DNA from: Gemmiger sp. An120
Lineage (GTDB): Bacteria; Bacillota; Clostridia; Oscillospirales; Ruminococcaceae
Reading direction: 5' to 3'
Assembly (NCBI RefSeq): GCF_002160955.1
Contig: NZ_NFLN01000003.1
Coordinates: 124,001-188,000 of the forward strand
Length of the DNA: 64,000 bases
The translations under genes and the position numbers were made by a program. Of this stretch, positions 25,434-36,888 are shown piece after piece. Under the pieces are notes generated by a model. That model was not told the DNA's origin and ran no database searches. It saw nothing but the letters and a program-made list of their open reading frames with translations. Every line of letters begins with the position of its first letter. Positions within the stretch are counted from its first letter, which is position 1.

Positions 25434-27293
25434 ATGCGATTTCGACTGAACGAGAGTGCCCTCCGCTTTACCGAGGGCGTCCGGCTGCTGGCCGGGCTGA
25501 ACGTACTGAAACTGGCCGACGACGGCCTGGCCGTTGACTGGCAGGAGGGCAGCGTCCTCCGGGTGAGCCGCCAGGGCGGCACCGCCCGGATCGAGGGCAG
25601 CTGCCCGGTACACTTTTTCCGGGGGCTGGGCCTGCTTCTGGAAGGGGCGGAGGATGTACAGGAAGAGCCTGTATTTCCCACCATCGGGGCCAGCTTTGAT
25701 CTGTCCCGCAACGGGGCGATGCAGCCCCGGGCACTGAGCCGGATGCTGGCCCGGCTGGCACTGATGGGATACCAGCAGATGTACCTGTACACCGAGGATA
25801 CCTACCAGCTGGAAGACTATCCGTTCTTTGGCTATCTGCGGGGCGCCTACAGCGAGCAGGAACTGCGGCAGCTGGACGATCAGGCCGCCAGCCTGGGGAT
25901 TGAGCTGGTCCCCTGCATCCAGACACTGGGCCATCTGGAACGGTTCCTGCATTGGGAGAGCAGCGCACCGCTGCGGGACACCCCCGATGTATTGCTGGTG
26001 GGCAGCGAAGAGGTCTATCAGCTGATTGACGCGATGATGCGGCAGTGCCGCCGGTGTTTCCGTACAGACAAGATCCATATCGGCATGGACGAAGCCATGA
26101 ACCTGGGGCTGGGCCGGTATCTGAAGCAGAACGGATACCGGGAGAGTTTTTCCATCATGCTGGCCCATGTGAACCGGGTGGCGGAGATTGCCCGGCAGTA
26201 CGGGTTCTCGCCCATGATGTGGAGCGATATGTACTTCCGCTGTGCCAGCCCCCGGGATGACTATTACGAGGACGTGGTGGAGATCCCCGCCCGGGTGCGG
26301 GAAGCCGCACCCCGGGACGTGGCCCTGGTGTATTGGGACTACTACCACGCCGACGAGGCCTTCTACGACCGGTATCTGACCCTGCATGAGCAGTTCGGTG
26401 TGCCGCTGTACTTTGCGGGCGGCATGTGGACCTGGCTGGGGCCCGCGCCGGATTACGAGGTGTTTTTCCGCAACGCGGCCCCGGCGCTGGCCGCCTGCCG
26501 CAAGCACGGAGTGCAGCAGATGCTGCTGACCACCTGGGGCGACGACGGCGCCGAGACCAGCCCCCAGGCCATGCTGCTGGGGCTGCAAGCCTGGGCGGAA
26601 TACGCCTACACCGGCAGCTGGGATGACCGGGCGGCACTGGCCCGGCGGCTGTATACCTGCACCGGTGCGGACTGGGATGCGCTGCTGCGGCTGAGTGCGT
26701 TCCACAAAACCGCCCGGCTGGACCCGGCCAGCGACCTGCCCAACGGGGCCAAATTTTTGCTGTACCAGGACCCGCTGACCGGTATCTACGATGCCGACGT
26801 GGCGGGGCTGGGTTTTGCCGAACAGTACGCGGCCCTGGAAACGGAATACGCCGTCCGGGCTGAAGCGGGCGGCCAGTGGCAGGCGCTGTATACGTTCTAT
26901 GCCGCGCTGGCCCGGGTGCTGAAGAACAAGGCGGAACTGGGCGGCGACCTCTGCCATGCCTACCAAGCCGGCGACCGGGAAACGCTGCGCCGTCTGGCGG
27001 CACAGGCCCGGCAGGCATCCGCCGACTGCGGCGACTTGCTGGAGGCCTGGCGGGTGCTGTGGGATCAGGAGAACCGGCCCTTTGGCTTTGAGGTACTGGA
27101 GGTGCGGATAGCCGGGGTACGCTCCCGGCTGGAGACCGCGGCCCGGCGGGTAGAGGCCTGGTGCGCCGGAGAACTGGATGAACTGGAAGAGCTGGCAGCG
27201 CCCCGTCTGCCGGTGCTGCGCAAGCCCGGCACCGATCAGATCCATGGTGTGTATTTCTGGCGCGAGATCACAAGCGCCTGCAAAGCCTGGTAA
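25434..27293 (+). CDS. Family 20 glycosyl hydrolase (beta-N-acetylhexosaminidase-like)
   Basis: Cytosolic 619-aa GH20-type enzyme. After an N-terminal alpha/beta domain (1-90), the barrel shows MYLYTEDTYQLED, GIELVPCIQTLGHLE and the catalytic Asp-Glu pair D219-E220 in KIHIGMDEAMNLG. The start ATG at 25434 follows acgaggtatccacct; longer frames upstream run through the promoter. No signal peptide. GH20 enzymes remove terminal GlcNAc/GalNAc by substrate-assisted catalysis, the same chemistry as the neighbouring GH123-like enzyme. First gene of the plus-strand operon with Gfo/Idh, importer and regulator. Confidence 0.87.
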   Translation: MRFRLNESALRFTEGVRLLAGLNVLKLADDGLAVDWQEGSVLRVSRQGGTARIEGSCPVHFFRGLGLLLEGAEDVQEEPVFPTIGASFDLSRNGAMQPRALSRMLARLALMGYQQMYLYTEDTYQLEDYPFFGYLRGAYSEQELRQLDDQAASLGIELVPCIQTLGHLERFLHWESSAPLRDTPDVLLVGSEEVYQLIDAMMRQCRRCFRTDKIHIGMDEAMNLGLGRYLKQNGYRESFSIMLAHVNRVAEIARQYGFSPMMWSDMYFRCASPRDDYYEDVVEIPARVREAAPRDVALVYWDYYHADEAFYDRYLTLHEQFGVPLYFAGGMWTWLGPAPDYEVFFRNAAPALAACRKHGVQQMLLTTWGDDGAETSPQAMLLGLQAWAEYAYTGSWDDRAALARRLYTCTGADWDALLRLSAFHKTARLDPASDLPNGAKFLLYQDPLTGIYDADVAGLGFAEQYAALETEYAVRAEAGGQWQALYTFYAALARVLKNKAELGGDLCHAYQAGDRETLRRLAAQARQASADCGDLLEAWRVLWDQENRPFGFEVLEVRIAGVRSRLETAARRVEAWCAGELDELEELAAPRLPVLRKPGTDQIHGVYFWREITSACKAW

Positions 27294-27322
27294 CCCCTTT
27301 GAAACAGAAAGGTAGCGAGAAG

Positions 27323-28597
27323 ATGAATGAGAACAAGGTGACGATGGTAATTGCCGGCCTGGGCGGGCGCGGCCATGACATCTACGGACAGTACGCCCTG
27401 GAGCATCCGGATGAAGTGGAGATCGCTGCGATCGCCGATCCCCGGCCGGACCGGCTGGAACTGGCCCGCCGGGAGTGGAACATCCCGCCGGAGCGTTGCT
27501 TTACCAGCGCGGAGGAGATGTTCGCTCTGCCCCAGCTGGCCGACGCGGCGGTAATTGCCACCCAGGACCGGCAGCATGTGGCCCATGCGGGCGCGGCGCT
27601 CAAGGCCGGGTACCATCTGCTGCTGGAAAAGCCGGTGGCCGTGGACATCGAGGGCTGTCTGGAGGTGCTGCGGCTGGCCCGGCAGTACCGCCGCCATGTG
27701 GTGGTATGCCACGTGCTGCGGTACAGCCCTTTCTACACCACCCTCAAGCGGATCATCACCGAGGGCCGCATCGGCGAGGTGGTAACCATTCAGGCCATGG
27801 AGCAGGTGGGCTACTGGCACCATGCCCACAGCTACGTGCGGGGCAACTGGCGGCGGGCGGACGAATCCAGCCCCATGATCCTGGCCAAGTGCTGCCATGA
27901 TATGGATGTGCTGCTCTGGCTGTCCGGCCGGCGGGCCCAGCGGGTAAGTTCCTATGGCAGCAACTATCTGTTCCGGGCAGACAAAGCCCCGGAGGGCGCC
28001 GCCGAGCGGTGCCTGGACTGCCCGGTGCGGGCGGACTGCCCCTATGACGCGGTGCGCTACTATCTGGAAAGCGACCGCACCAGCGTGCGGGCGGGACGGG
28101 TGCACTGGCCTATCAACGTGCTGGACCCCAACCCCACCGAGGAGACCATCGCCCGGGCCCTGCGCGAGGGCCCCTACGGCCGCTGTGTATTCCACTGCGA
28201 CAACGATGTGGTGGATCACCAGGTGGTGAACATCGATCTGGACAATGGGGCCACCATCAACTTTACCATGTCCGCCTTTACCGAGCGGTGCTACCGCACC
28301 ATCAAGGTGATGGGCACCCGCGGCTGTGTGGAGGGCAACATGGATCTGGCCCATCTGACCCTGCACGACTTCTTCGGCCACACCGAGGAAATCGACCTGA
28401 ACATCACCGATGGTTCGATGGCGGGCCACGGCGGCGGCGACGCGGTTATGGTCAAACAGTTTGTGGATCTGCTGCACAGCGGCCGCGACGACGAGATGCA
28501 GTCTTCCATCGAGCACTCCATCGAGAGCCATCTGGTGGCGCTGCTGGCGGAAAATTCCCGTCTGGACGAGGGCCGCAGCCTGCCTGTGGAGCTCTAA
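27323..28597 (+). CDS. Gfo/Idh/MocA family oxidoreductase with Cys cluster
   Basis: 424-aa NAD(P)-binding protein starting MNENKVTMVIAGLGGRGHDI. EKP is at 102-104 and CHDMDVL at 191-197 carries the family His/Asp pair. C230-x2-C233-P-x4-C239-P repeats the Cys spacing of the 22324-23469 protein, although the two proteins are otherwise diverged. It follows the GH20 gene by 29 bases and is probably co-transcribed. A role in oxidising or hydrolysing the released amino sugar is plausible. An earlier TTG in frame would add eight residues but has no ribosome site. Confidence 0.86.
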   Translation: MNENKVTMVIAGLGGRGHDIYGQYALEHPDEVEIAAIADPRPDRLELARREWNIPPERCFTSAEEMFALPQLADAAVIATQDRQHVAHAGAALKAGYHLLLEKPVAVDIEGCLEVLRLARQYRRHVVVCHVLRYSPFYTTLKRIITEGRIGEVVTIQAMEQVGYWHHAHSYVRGNWRRADESSPMILAKCCHDMDVLLWLSGRRAQRVSSYGSNYLFRADKAPEGAAERCLDCPVRADCPYDAVRYYLESDRTSVRAGRVHWPINVLDPNPTEETIARALREGPYGRCVFHCDNDVVDHQVVNIDLDNGATINFTMSAFTERCYRTIKVMGTRGCVEGNMDLAHLTLHDFFGHTEEIDLNITDGSMAGHGGGDAVMVKQFVDLLHSGRDDEMQSSIEHSIESHLVALLAENSRLDEGRSLPVEL

Positions 28598-28700
28598 TCA
28601 CCGTCAATCGTTTTGTCCTTTCCGGTTATTCTTCTTTTTCTGCACGCTTGAAAAATGGATAAATTTTTGTCACTTTTTTCTGTGCAAACGCAAAAATTTA

Positions 28701-28729
28701 TTTATTCTGCTGCAAATTCATGCTATAAT
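28701..28729 (+). promoter_or_regulatory. Promoter of the sugar importer
   Basis: TATAAT at 28724-28729 with an extended TGC just upstream and a weak TTTATT-like -35; the leader is about 130 bases. Confidence 0.6.
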
Positions 28730-28865
28730 TTTTACGCTCTGCCTGAAAACAGTAAAACAAGCGTCGAAAAAGACGAATACTTTACCGTCAGAACTTGTTA
28801 TACTGGAAACACAAAAGGAAGGGAATCTCCCTTTCGGGGACATCATTATTCAGGAGGAAATGCAA

Positions 28866-30191
28866 ATGAAAAAGTTCGTAGCGCTTGTACTTGTCCTGGC
28901 GCTGGCACTGACCTGCTTTGCCGGATGTTCGTCTTCGTCGTCCTCGTCGCAGGCGGGCGGATCGTCCGCTGCAACCGGCGGATCCGATTCCGGCAAACAG
29001 CTGTCCGGCAAGGTGGTTTACTGGTCCATGTACAACGAGGGTGAGCCGGAGGCCATGGCCATCCAGAAAGCCGCCGACATGTTCATGGAAGACTACCCCG
29101 ACTGTGAGGTCGAGATCCAGTGGACCGGCCGTTCCAACCAGGAGATCGTCGGTCCCGCGCTGGAGGGTGGCGAGCAGATCGACATTCTGGATAACTTCTC
29201 TTACTCCACCAGCACCGACCGGTATATGGACATCACCGACATGATGCAGTCCCCGGCGCTGGGCCAGGAGGACATGACCGTGGAAGAGAGCCTGCTGCCG
29301 GTTCTGAATCTGGCCAATGCGCAGAGCCAGGAAGCCGCGGGTCTGGCCACCGATAAATACTACGGCGTGCAGATCGCGCCCTGGGTTGTGGGCTTCTTCT
29401 ACAACAAGGACCTGTTCGCCCAGGCGGGCGTGACCGAGGCCCCCACCACCTGGACCGAGTTCATGGAGGTGTGCGAGAAGCTGAAGGCTGCCGGCATCAA
29501 CGCCATCACCTGCGACGATGCCTACATGACCCTGATCCCCAACAACTACCTGGCCCGTCTGGTGGGCAGTGATACCATCAAGGCCATGAGCGCCGACGCG
29601 GCCGATCCGGCCTGGCAGTCCGAGCAGGTGGCCCAGGCGTTCCAGGCGATGGAAGCCCTGTCTCCCTACATGTCGCCCCAGACCGCTACCAACAAGTACC
29701 CTGCCGGCCAGCAGGAGTTTGCTCTGGGCGATGCGGCTATGTACCTGAACGCCAGCTGGATGCCCTCTGAGGTAGCAGAGACCGCCGGCGATGACTTCCC
29801 CTGGGGCTTCTTCGCGTTCCCGGTTGTGGAGGGCGGCGTGGAAGGCGCCGGTTACACCTCCGTGGGCGGCGTGCCTCTGGCTGTGTACAGCGAATCCCCC
29901 AACCCGGAAGCTGCCAAGGAGTTCCTGCGGTACGTGCTCTCCAAGGAAGTGCAGGATTACCTGGCTGAGATGGGCGGCGCCCCCGCCACCGTTGGTTCCG
30001 AATGGACCGGCGCCCGTGCGGAGTGCACCGACGTGATCGCCGCCGCCGACAAGGTGGCCAGCCTGAACTGCGATCTGAGCAGCGAGTTTGTGAGCGCGGT
30101 GTTCACCCTGGAGATGAACAAGGTGCTGACCGGGCAGACCACCGCCGACAAGGCCGTGGAAACCCTGACCGCTGAGTCCGCCAAGTATTGA
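28866..30191 (+). CDS. Sugar ABC transporter substrate-binding lipoprotein (CUT1)
   Basis: Extracytoplasmic receptor of 441 aa. The signal MKKFVALVLVLALALTCFAG precedes the lipidated Cys21, then a Ser-rich tether. The mature part (GKVVYWSMYNEGEPEAMAIQ, later APWVVGFFYNKDLFAQAGV) is typical of family 1 extracellular solute-binding proteins for oligosaccharides. ATG at 28866 is preferred over the ATG six bases earlier because it is eight bases from AGGAGG. Position between the hydrolases and two CUT1 permeases points to amino-sugar oligosaccharides. The ATPase is not encoded here, so a shared MsmK-type ATPase is likely. Confidence 0.92.
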   Translation: MKKFVALVLVLALALTCFAGCSSSSSSSQAGGSSAATGGSDSGKQLSGKVVYWSMYNEGEPEAMAIQKAADMFMEDYPDCEVEIQWTGRSNQEIVGPALEGGEQIDILDNFSYSTSTDRYMDITDMMQSPALGQEDMTVEESLLPVLNLANAQSQEAAGLATDKYYGVQIAPWVVGFFYNKDLFAQAGVTEAPTTWTEFMEVCEKLKAAGINAITCDDAYMTLIPNNYLARLVGSDTIKAMSADAADPAWQSEQVAQAFQAMEALSPYMSPQTATNKYPAGQQEFALGDAAMYLNASWMPSEVAETAGDDFPWGFFAFPVVEGGVEGAGYTSVGGVPLAVYSESPNPEAAKEFLRYVLSKEVQDYLAEMGGAPATVGSEWTGARAECTDVIAAADKVASLNCDLSSEFVSAVFTLEMNKVLTGQTTADKAVETLTAESAKY

Positions 30192-30236
30192 TGTGCCGTT
30201 CGCGCTTGGACGGGGAGCCTTCCCCGTAAGGCGCCG

Positions 30237-30269
30237 GGATGCCGGCCTGCGGGATGCGGGCCGGCATCC
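30237..30269 (+). terminator. Intercistronic hairpin after the binding-protein gene
   Basis: Eleven-base-pair stem GGATGCCGGCC/GGCCGGCATCC (30237-30247, 30259-30269) followed by TTTGGTTTTTC. It likely acts as a leaky terminator or mRNA stabiliser. Confidence 0.72.
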
Positions 30270-30355
30270 TTTGGTTTTTCGATTTCTGCCTGTTTTCTGT
30301 GTCCCATACACCGCGGATCTTTCCAAACCGATTTGCCCCAAGGAGGAAACCAACT

Positions 30356-31279
30356 GTGAAAAAAAGCCTGCACAGGATGTATCTGGCGTTTTTGTCGCCA
30401 GTGGTGATTGCCTTTTTGATTGCCTATCTGTACCCGGTGCTTCGTACCGTGCAGATGTCCTTTTATGAAGTATCCGATATCAGTTCCTCGTCCGACACCT
30501 GGAAGTTCGTCGGCCTGTTCAACTACCTGGACCTGTTCAGCCGGCAGCTGTTCCGGGTATCCTTCCGCAATATGCTGCTGATCTTTCTGGTGGGCGGCGC
30601 TGCGGTGTTCCTGATCTCGCTGTTCTTTGCCTGGGTGCTGCACAAGGGCATGTTCATGGGCGAGCTGTGGCGCAATCTGATCTACCTGCCCACCGTGATC
30701 ACCCCGGTGGCCATGATCACCGTCTGGACCCAGTACGTGTACAACAACCGGTTCGGCCTGCTCAAGACCATCTTTGAAACGCTGGGGCTGGATTCCCTGG
30801 CCGCTATTCCCTGGACCAGCACCCAGTACGCTTTCTGGGCCATGCTGATCGCCTACTGCTTCTGCAGCATCGGCGGCAACCTGCTGGTCTATATGGCCGC
30901 CATGAAAAAGATTCCGGACGATCTGTTTGAAGCCGCTTTCATCGACGGCGCCACCGAGGGCAAGATCTTTTTCCGCATTACCCTGCCGCTGATTGCCGAC
31001 AACATCAAGACCCAGTTCACCTTCTGGACCATCGGCTGCATCGGTTTCTTCCTCTGGTCCCGGGTATTCAGCGTGGTGCCCTCCGACCCCACCACCATCA
31101 CCCCGGCCAGCTACATGTATGACCAGCTGTTCGGCACCTCCATCAGCTCCAACACGGTGGCCACCAGCGGTACCAACGTGGGCATGGGCGCGGCCATCGG
31201 CGTGGTGCTCTGCCTGGTCACGGTGATTGCCATGGCGGTGATCAACCTGGTCTTCCCCAAAGAAAAATACGAAATGTAA
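30356..31279 (+). CDS. Sugar ABC transporter permease 1 (CUT1)
   Basis: MalF-type membrane subunit, 307 aa, about six helices. The start is GTG at 30356 (reads KKSLHRMYLAFLSPVVIAFL after Met), nine bases after AAGGAGGAAAC; longer frames upstream run through the hairpin. The EAA loop is KKIPDDLFEAAFIDGATEGK near residue 185. Second component of the importer, followed 15 bases later by the partner permease. Confidence 0.92.
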   Translation: MKKSLHRMYLAFLSPVVIAFLIAYLYPVLRTVQMSFYEVSDISSSSDTWKFVGLFNYLDLFSRQLFRVSFRNMLLIFLVGGAAVFLISLFFAWVLHKGMFMGELWRNLIYLPTVITPVAMITVWTQYVYNNRFGLLKTIFETLGLDSLAAIPWTSTQYAFWAMLIAYCFCSIGGNLLVYMAAMKKIPDDLFEAAFIDGATEGKIFFRITLPLIADNIKTQFTFWTIGCIGFFLWSRVFSVVPSDPTTITPASYMYDQLFGTSISSNTVATSGTNVGMGAAIGVVLCLVTVIAMAVINLVFPKEKYEM

Positions 31280-31294
31280 GGAGGCTGCGTCTAT

Positions 31295-32185
31295 ATGAAA
31301 CGGTATCCCCGGTATTGTCTGACCCAGAAACCCGCTCCGGCCGGCCGTGTCAGCGGCGTGGCCGGCAAGGCGGTCCATCTGTTTGGCAAGATCCTGATTC
31401 TGTGCTGGTGCGCCTTTACGGTGGCGCTGATCGGCTGGGTCGTGCTGGCTTCGTTCACCCCCACCCGGGACATCTTCCAGAACCAGCTGCTGGCCGACGG
31501 GCTGAACATGGACGGCTATTCCACTGTTATGGAACGCTATCACATCATGAACTACTTCCTGAACAGCGTTCTGTACACCGTGTGCGCCTGTGCGGGCCTG
31601 ATCTTCTTCTGTGCCCCGGCCGCCTTTGTGATGACCAAGTTTACCTTCCGGGGCCGGCGGGTATTCCAGACCCTGTTCTCCATCTCGCTGGGCCTGCCCG
31701 GTGTGATGCTGCTGGCTCCCCTGTACATGATGCTGGTAAAACTGAACCTGCACAATTTCCGCGGCACCCTGATCATTGTGTACCTGTGCACCGGTATCTC
31801 GGCCACCACGGTATACCTGATGGGCTTTTTTGCCACGGTGCCCATGACCGTTTTTGAGTCCGGCCTGATCGACGGATGCAGCCACATCGGCGCTTTCTAC
31901 CGGCTGATCGTGCCGCTGGCCAAGCCCGGTATCGTGACCATCACCATCTTCAACTTTATCGGCTACTGGAACGAATACATCTGGGCGCTGGTATTCTCCA
32001 GCAAACAGGCCAACCGCACCCTGGCGGTGGCGCTGCAGACGCTGGTTACCAGCATGCAGACAACCGGCAACTACCAGGGCCTGTTTGCCGGTGTTGTGAT
32101 CGTGTTTATCCCCACCGTCATCATCTACGTACTGCTGTCCAAGCAGATCATGTCCGGCGCTACCGCCGGCGCGGTGAAAGGCTGA
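31295..32185 (+). CDS. Sugar ABC transporter permease 2 (CUT1)
   Basis: MalG-type membrane subunit, 296 aa, six helices. The EAA loop (VPMTVFESGLIDGCSHIGAF) is near residue 185-205, and the family ending FIPTVIIYVLLSKQIMSGAT is present. It follows AGGAGG. Partner of the preceding permease in the glycan importer. Confidence 0.92.
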   Translation: MKRYPRYCLTQKPAPAGRVSGVAGKAVHLFGKILILCWCAFTVALIGWVVLASFTPTRDIFQNQLLADGLNMDGYSTVMERYHIMNYFLNSVLYTVCACAGLIFFCAPAAFVMTKFTFRGRRVFQTLFSISLGLPGVMLLAPLYMMLVKLNLHNFRGTLIIVYLCTGISATTVYLMGFFATVPMTVFESGLIDGCSHIGAFYRLIVPLAKPGIVTITIFNFIGYWNEYIWALVFSSKQANRTLAVALQTLVTSMQTTGNYQGLFAGVVIVFIPTVIIYVLLSKQIMSGATAGAVKG

Positions 32186-32191
32186 TCGGTT

Positions 32192-33097
32192 ATGTTGAAA
32201 CCTGTTCCCATCCGGCCGGTGCTCAGTGTGACGGAGCTGTACACCCTGTACTACTTCCACCATAACAGCGGGTATCGGTTTGCCGGCGAAAGCCACGACT
32301 TCTGGGAGATCATCTATGTGGACAAAGGGATGGCCAGCGGCCTGAACGGGCCGGAGCCCTACACCCTGGAAAAGGGCCAGGTGATCTTCCATCATCCCAA
32401 TGTATTCCACAATTTCCGCACCGGCGGCCCCACCGAGGCGGCGGACGGGTGCGAGGAATGCGACATCATTGTGGTGTCCTTCAACGGCGAACTGGAGATG
32501 CTGGAGCAGTTCCGGGATCACATCTTCACGCTGGATATGCAGGAGCGACATCTCTTCAAGGCCATGCTGCAGGAAGCCCGCCGGATGTACGACAAGCCTT
32601 TCGGCAAGAATCTGGTCTACTGCAAGGAAGACCCCTCCGCCGGGGAACATCTGCCCGGCGCGGGCCAGATGATCCGCAACCTGCTGGAACAGCTGCTGAT
32701 CTCGCTGTACCGCAAGCAGCAGGAATGCCCCTCCCAGGTGCAGGCGCTGCCCATGCAGTCGCTGGGAACAGAATATCAGATCGTGCGCCAGATCATCCTG
32801 TATCTGGACCAGAACATCTACCGCAACATCACCTTTACCGACGTTTCGGAACATTTCAGCATGAGCGAAACCCAGCTGAAAAAGCTGTTCCGGGAGGTAA
32901 CCGGCTACAGTGTGATGCAATACTACCGCAAAAGCGTGGTGGACCGGATCGAGTACCACATCCGGCAGATGGACAAGAACTTTACCGAGCTTTCGGAGCT
33001 GTTCCATTTCAGTTCCATCCATTATTTCTCCAAGTTCTACAAGCGGGAAACCGGCCATACCCTGCGGGAGTACCAGAAAAATTCCCAGAAAAGCTGA
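32192..33097 (+). CDS. AraC family transcriptional regulator
   Basis: 301-aa regulator with an N-terminal cupin sensor domain (HDFWEIIYVDKGMASGLNG, VIFHHPNVFHNFRTG) and two C-terminal helix-turn-helix motifs (ITFTDVSEHFSMSETQLKKL and FTELSELFHFSSIHYFSKFY). It starts six bases after the permease stop, so it belongs to the same operon and probably activates it in response to the imported sugar. Confidence 0.92.
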   Translation: MLKPVPIRPVLSVTELYTLYYFHHNSGYRFAGESHDFWEIIYVDKGMASGLNGPEPYTLEKGQVIFHHPNVFHNFRTGGPTEAADGCEECDIIVVSFNGELEMLEQFRDHIFTLDMQERHLFKAMLQEARRMYDKPFGKNLVYCKEDPSAGEHLPGAGQMIRNLLEQLLISLYRKQQECPSQVQALPMQSLGTEYQIVRQIILYLDQNIYRNITFTDVSEHFSMSETQLKKLFREVTGYSVMQYYRKSVVDRIEYHIRQMDKNFTELSELFHFSSIHYFSKFYKRETGHTLREYQKNSQKS

Positions 33098-33101
33098 ACG
33101 T

Positions 33102-33129
33102 AACGGCGGAACCGATCGGTTCCGCCGTT
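33102..33129 (+). terminator. Palindromic hairpin after araC-type gene
   Basis: A 28-base perfect palindrome (12-base arms around GATC) directly after the regulator stop, followed by TTTCTCG-like sequence rather than a long T-run. Confidence 0.65.
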
Positions 33130-33141
33130 TCTCGTATACAG

Positions 33142-33178
33142 AAAAAGTGCCTGCCCCTTGCGGGACAGGCACTTTTTT
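33142..33178. terminator. Bidirectional terminator between araC-type gene and rpoC
   Basis: Stem AAAAAGTGCCTG/CAGGCACTTTTT with T-runs on both strands, placed between convergent genes. Confidence 0.88.
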
Positions 33179-33202
33179 ACATTTTGGCAGATACGGCAAA
33201 GG

Positions 33203-36754
<3,552 letters not shown>

Positions 36755-36888
36755 GAAACGAAACCCTTTCCCTTTCTATGGGCCAGTGTCGGAAAAGCGG
36801 GGGCGGCGCCGCACGCGGCGGCTGCCGGGGGCCCCGCCCGCCGTTTCCGGCAGGCCCCTGATCTCAGTAAAGCGATGCAGGCAAGGCG

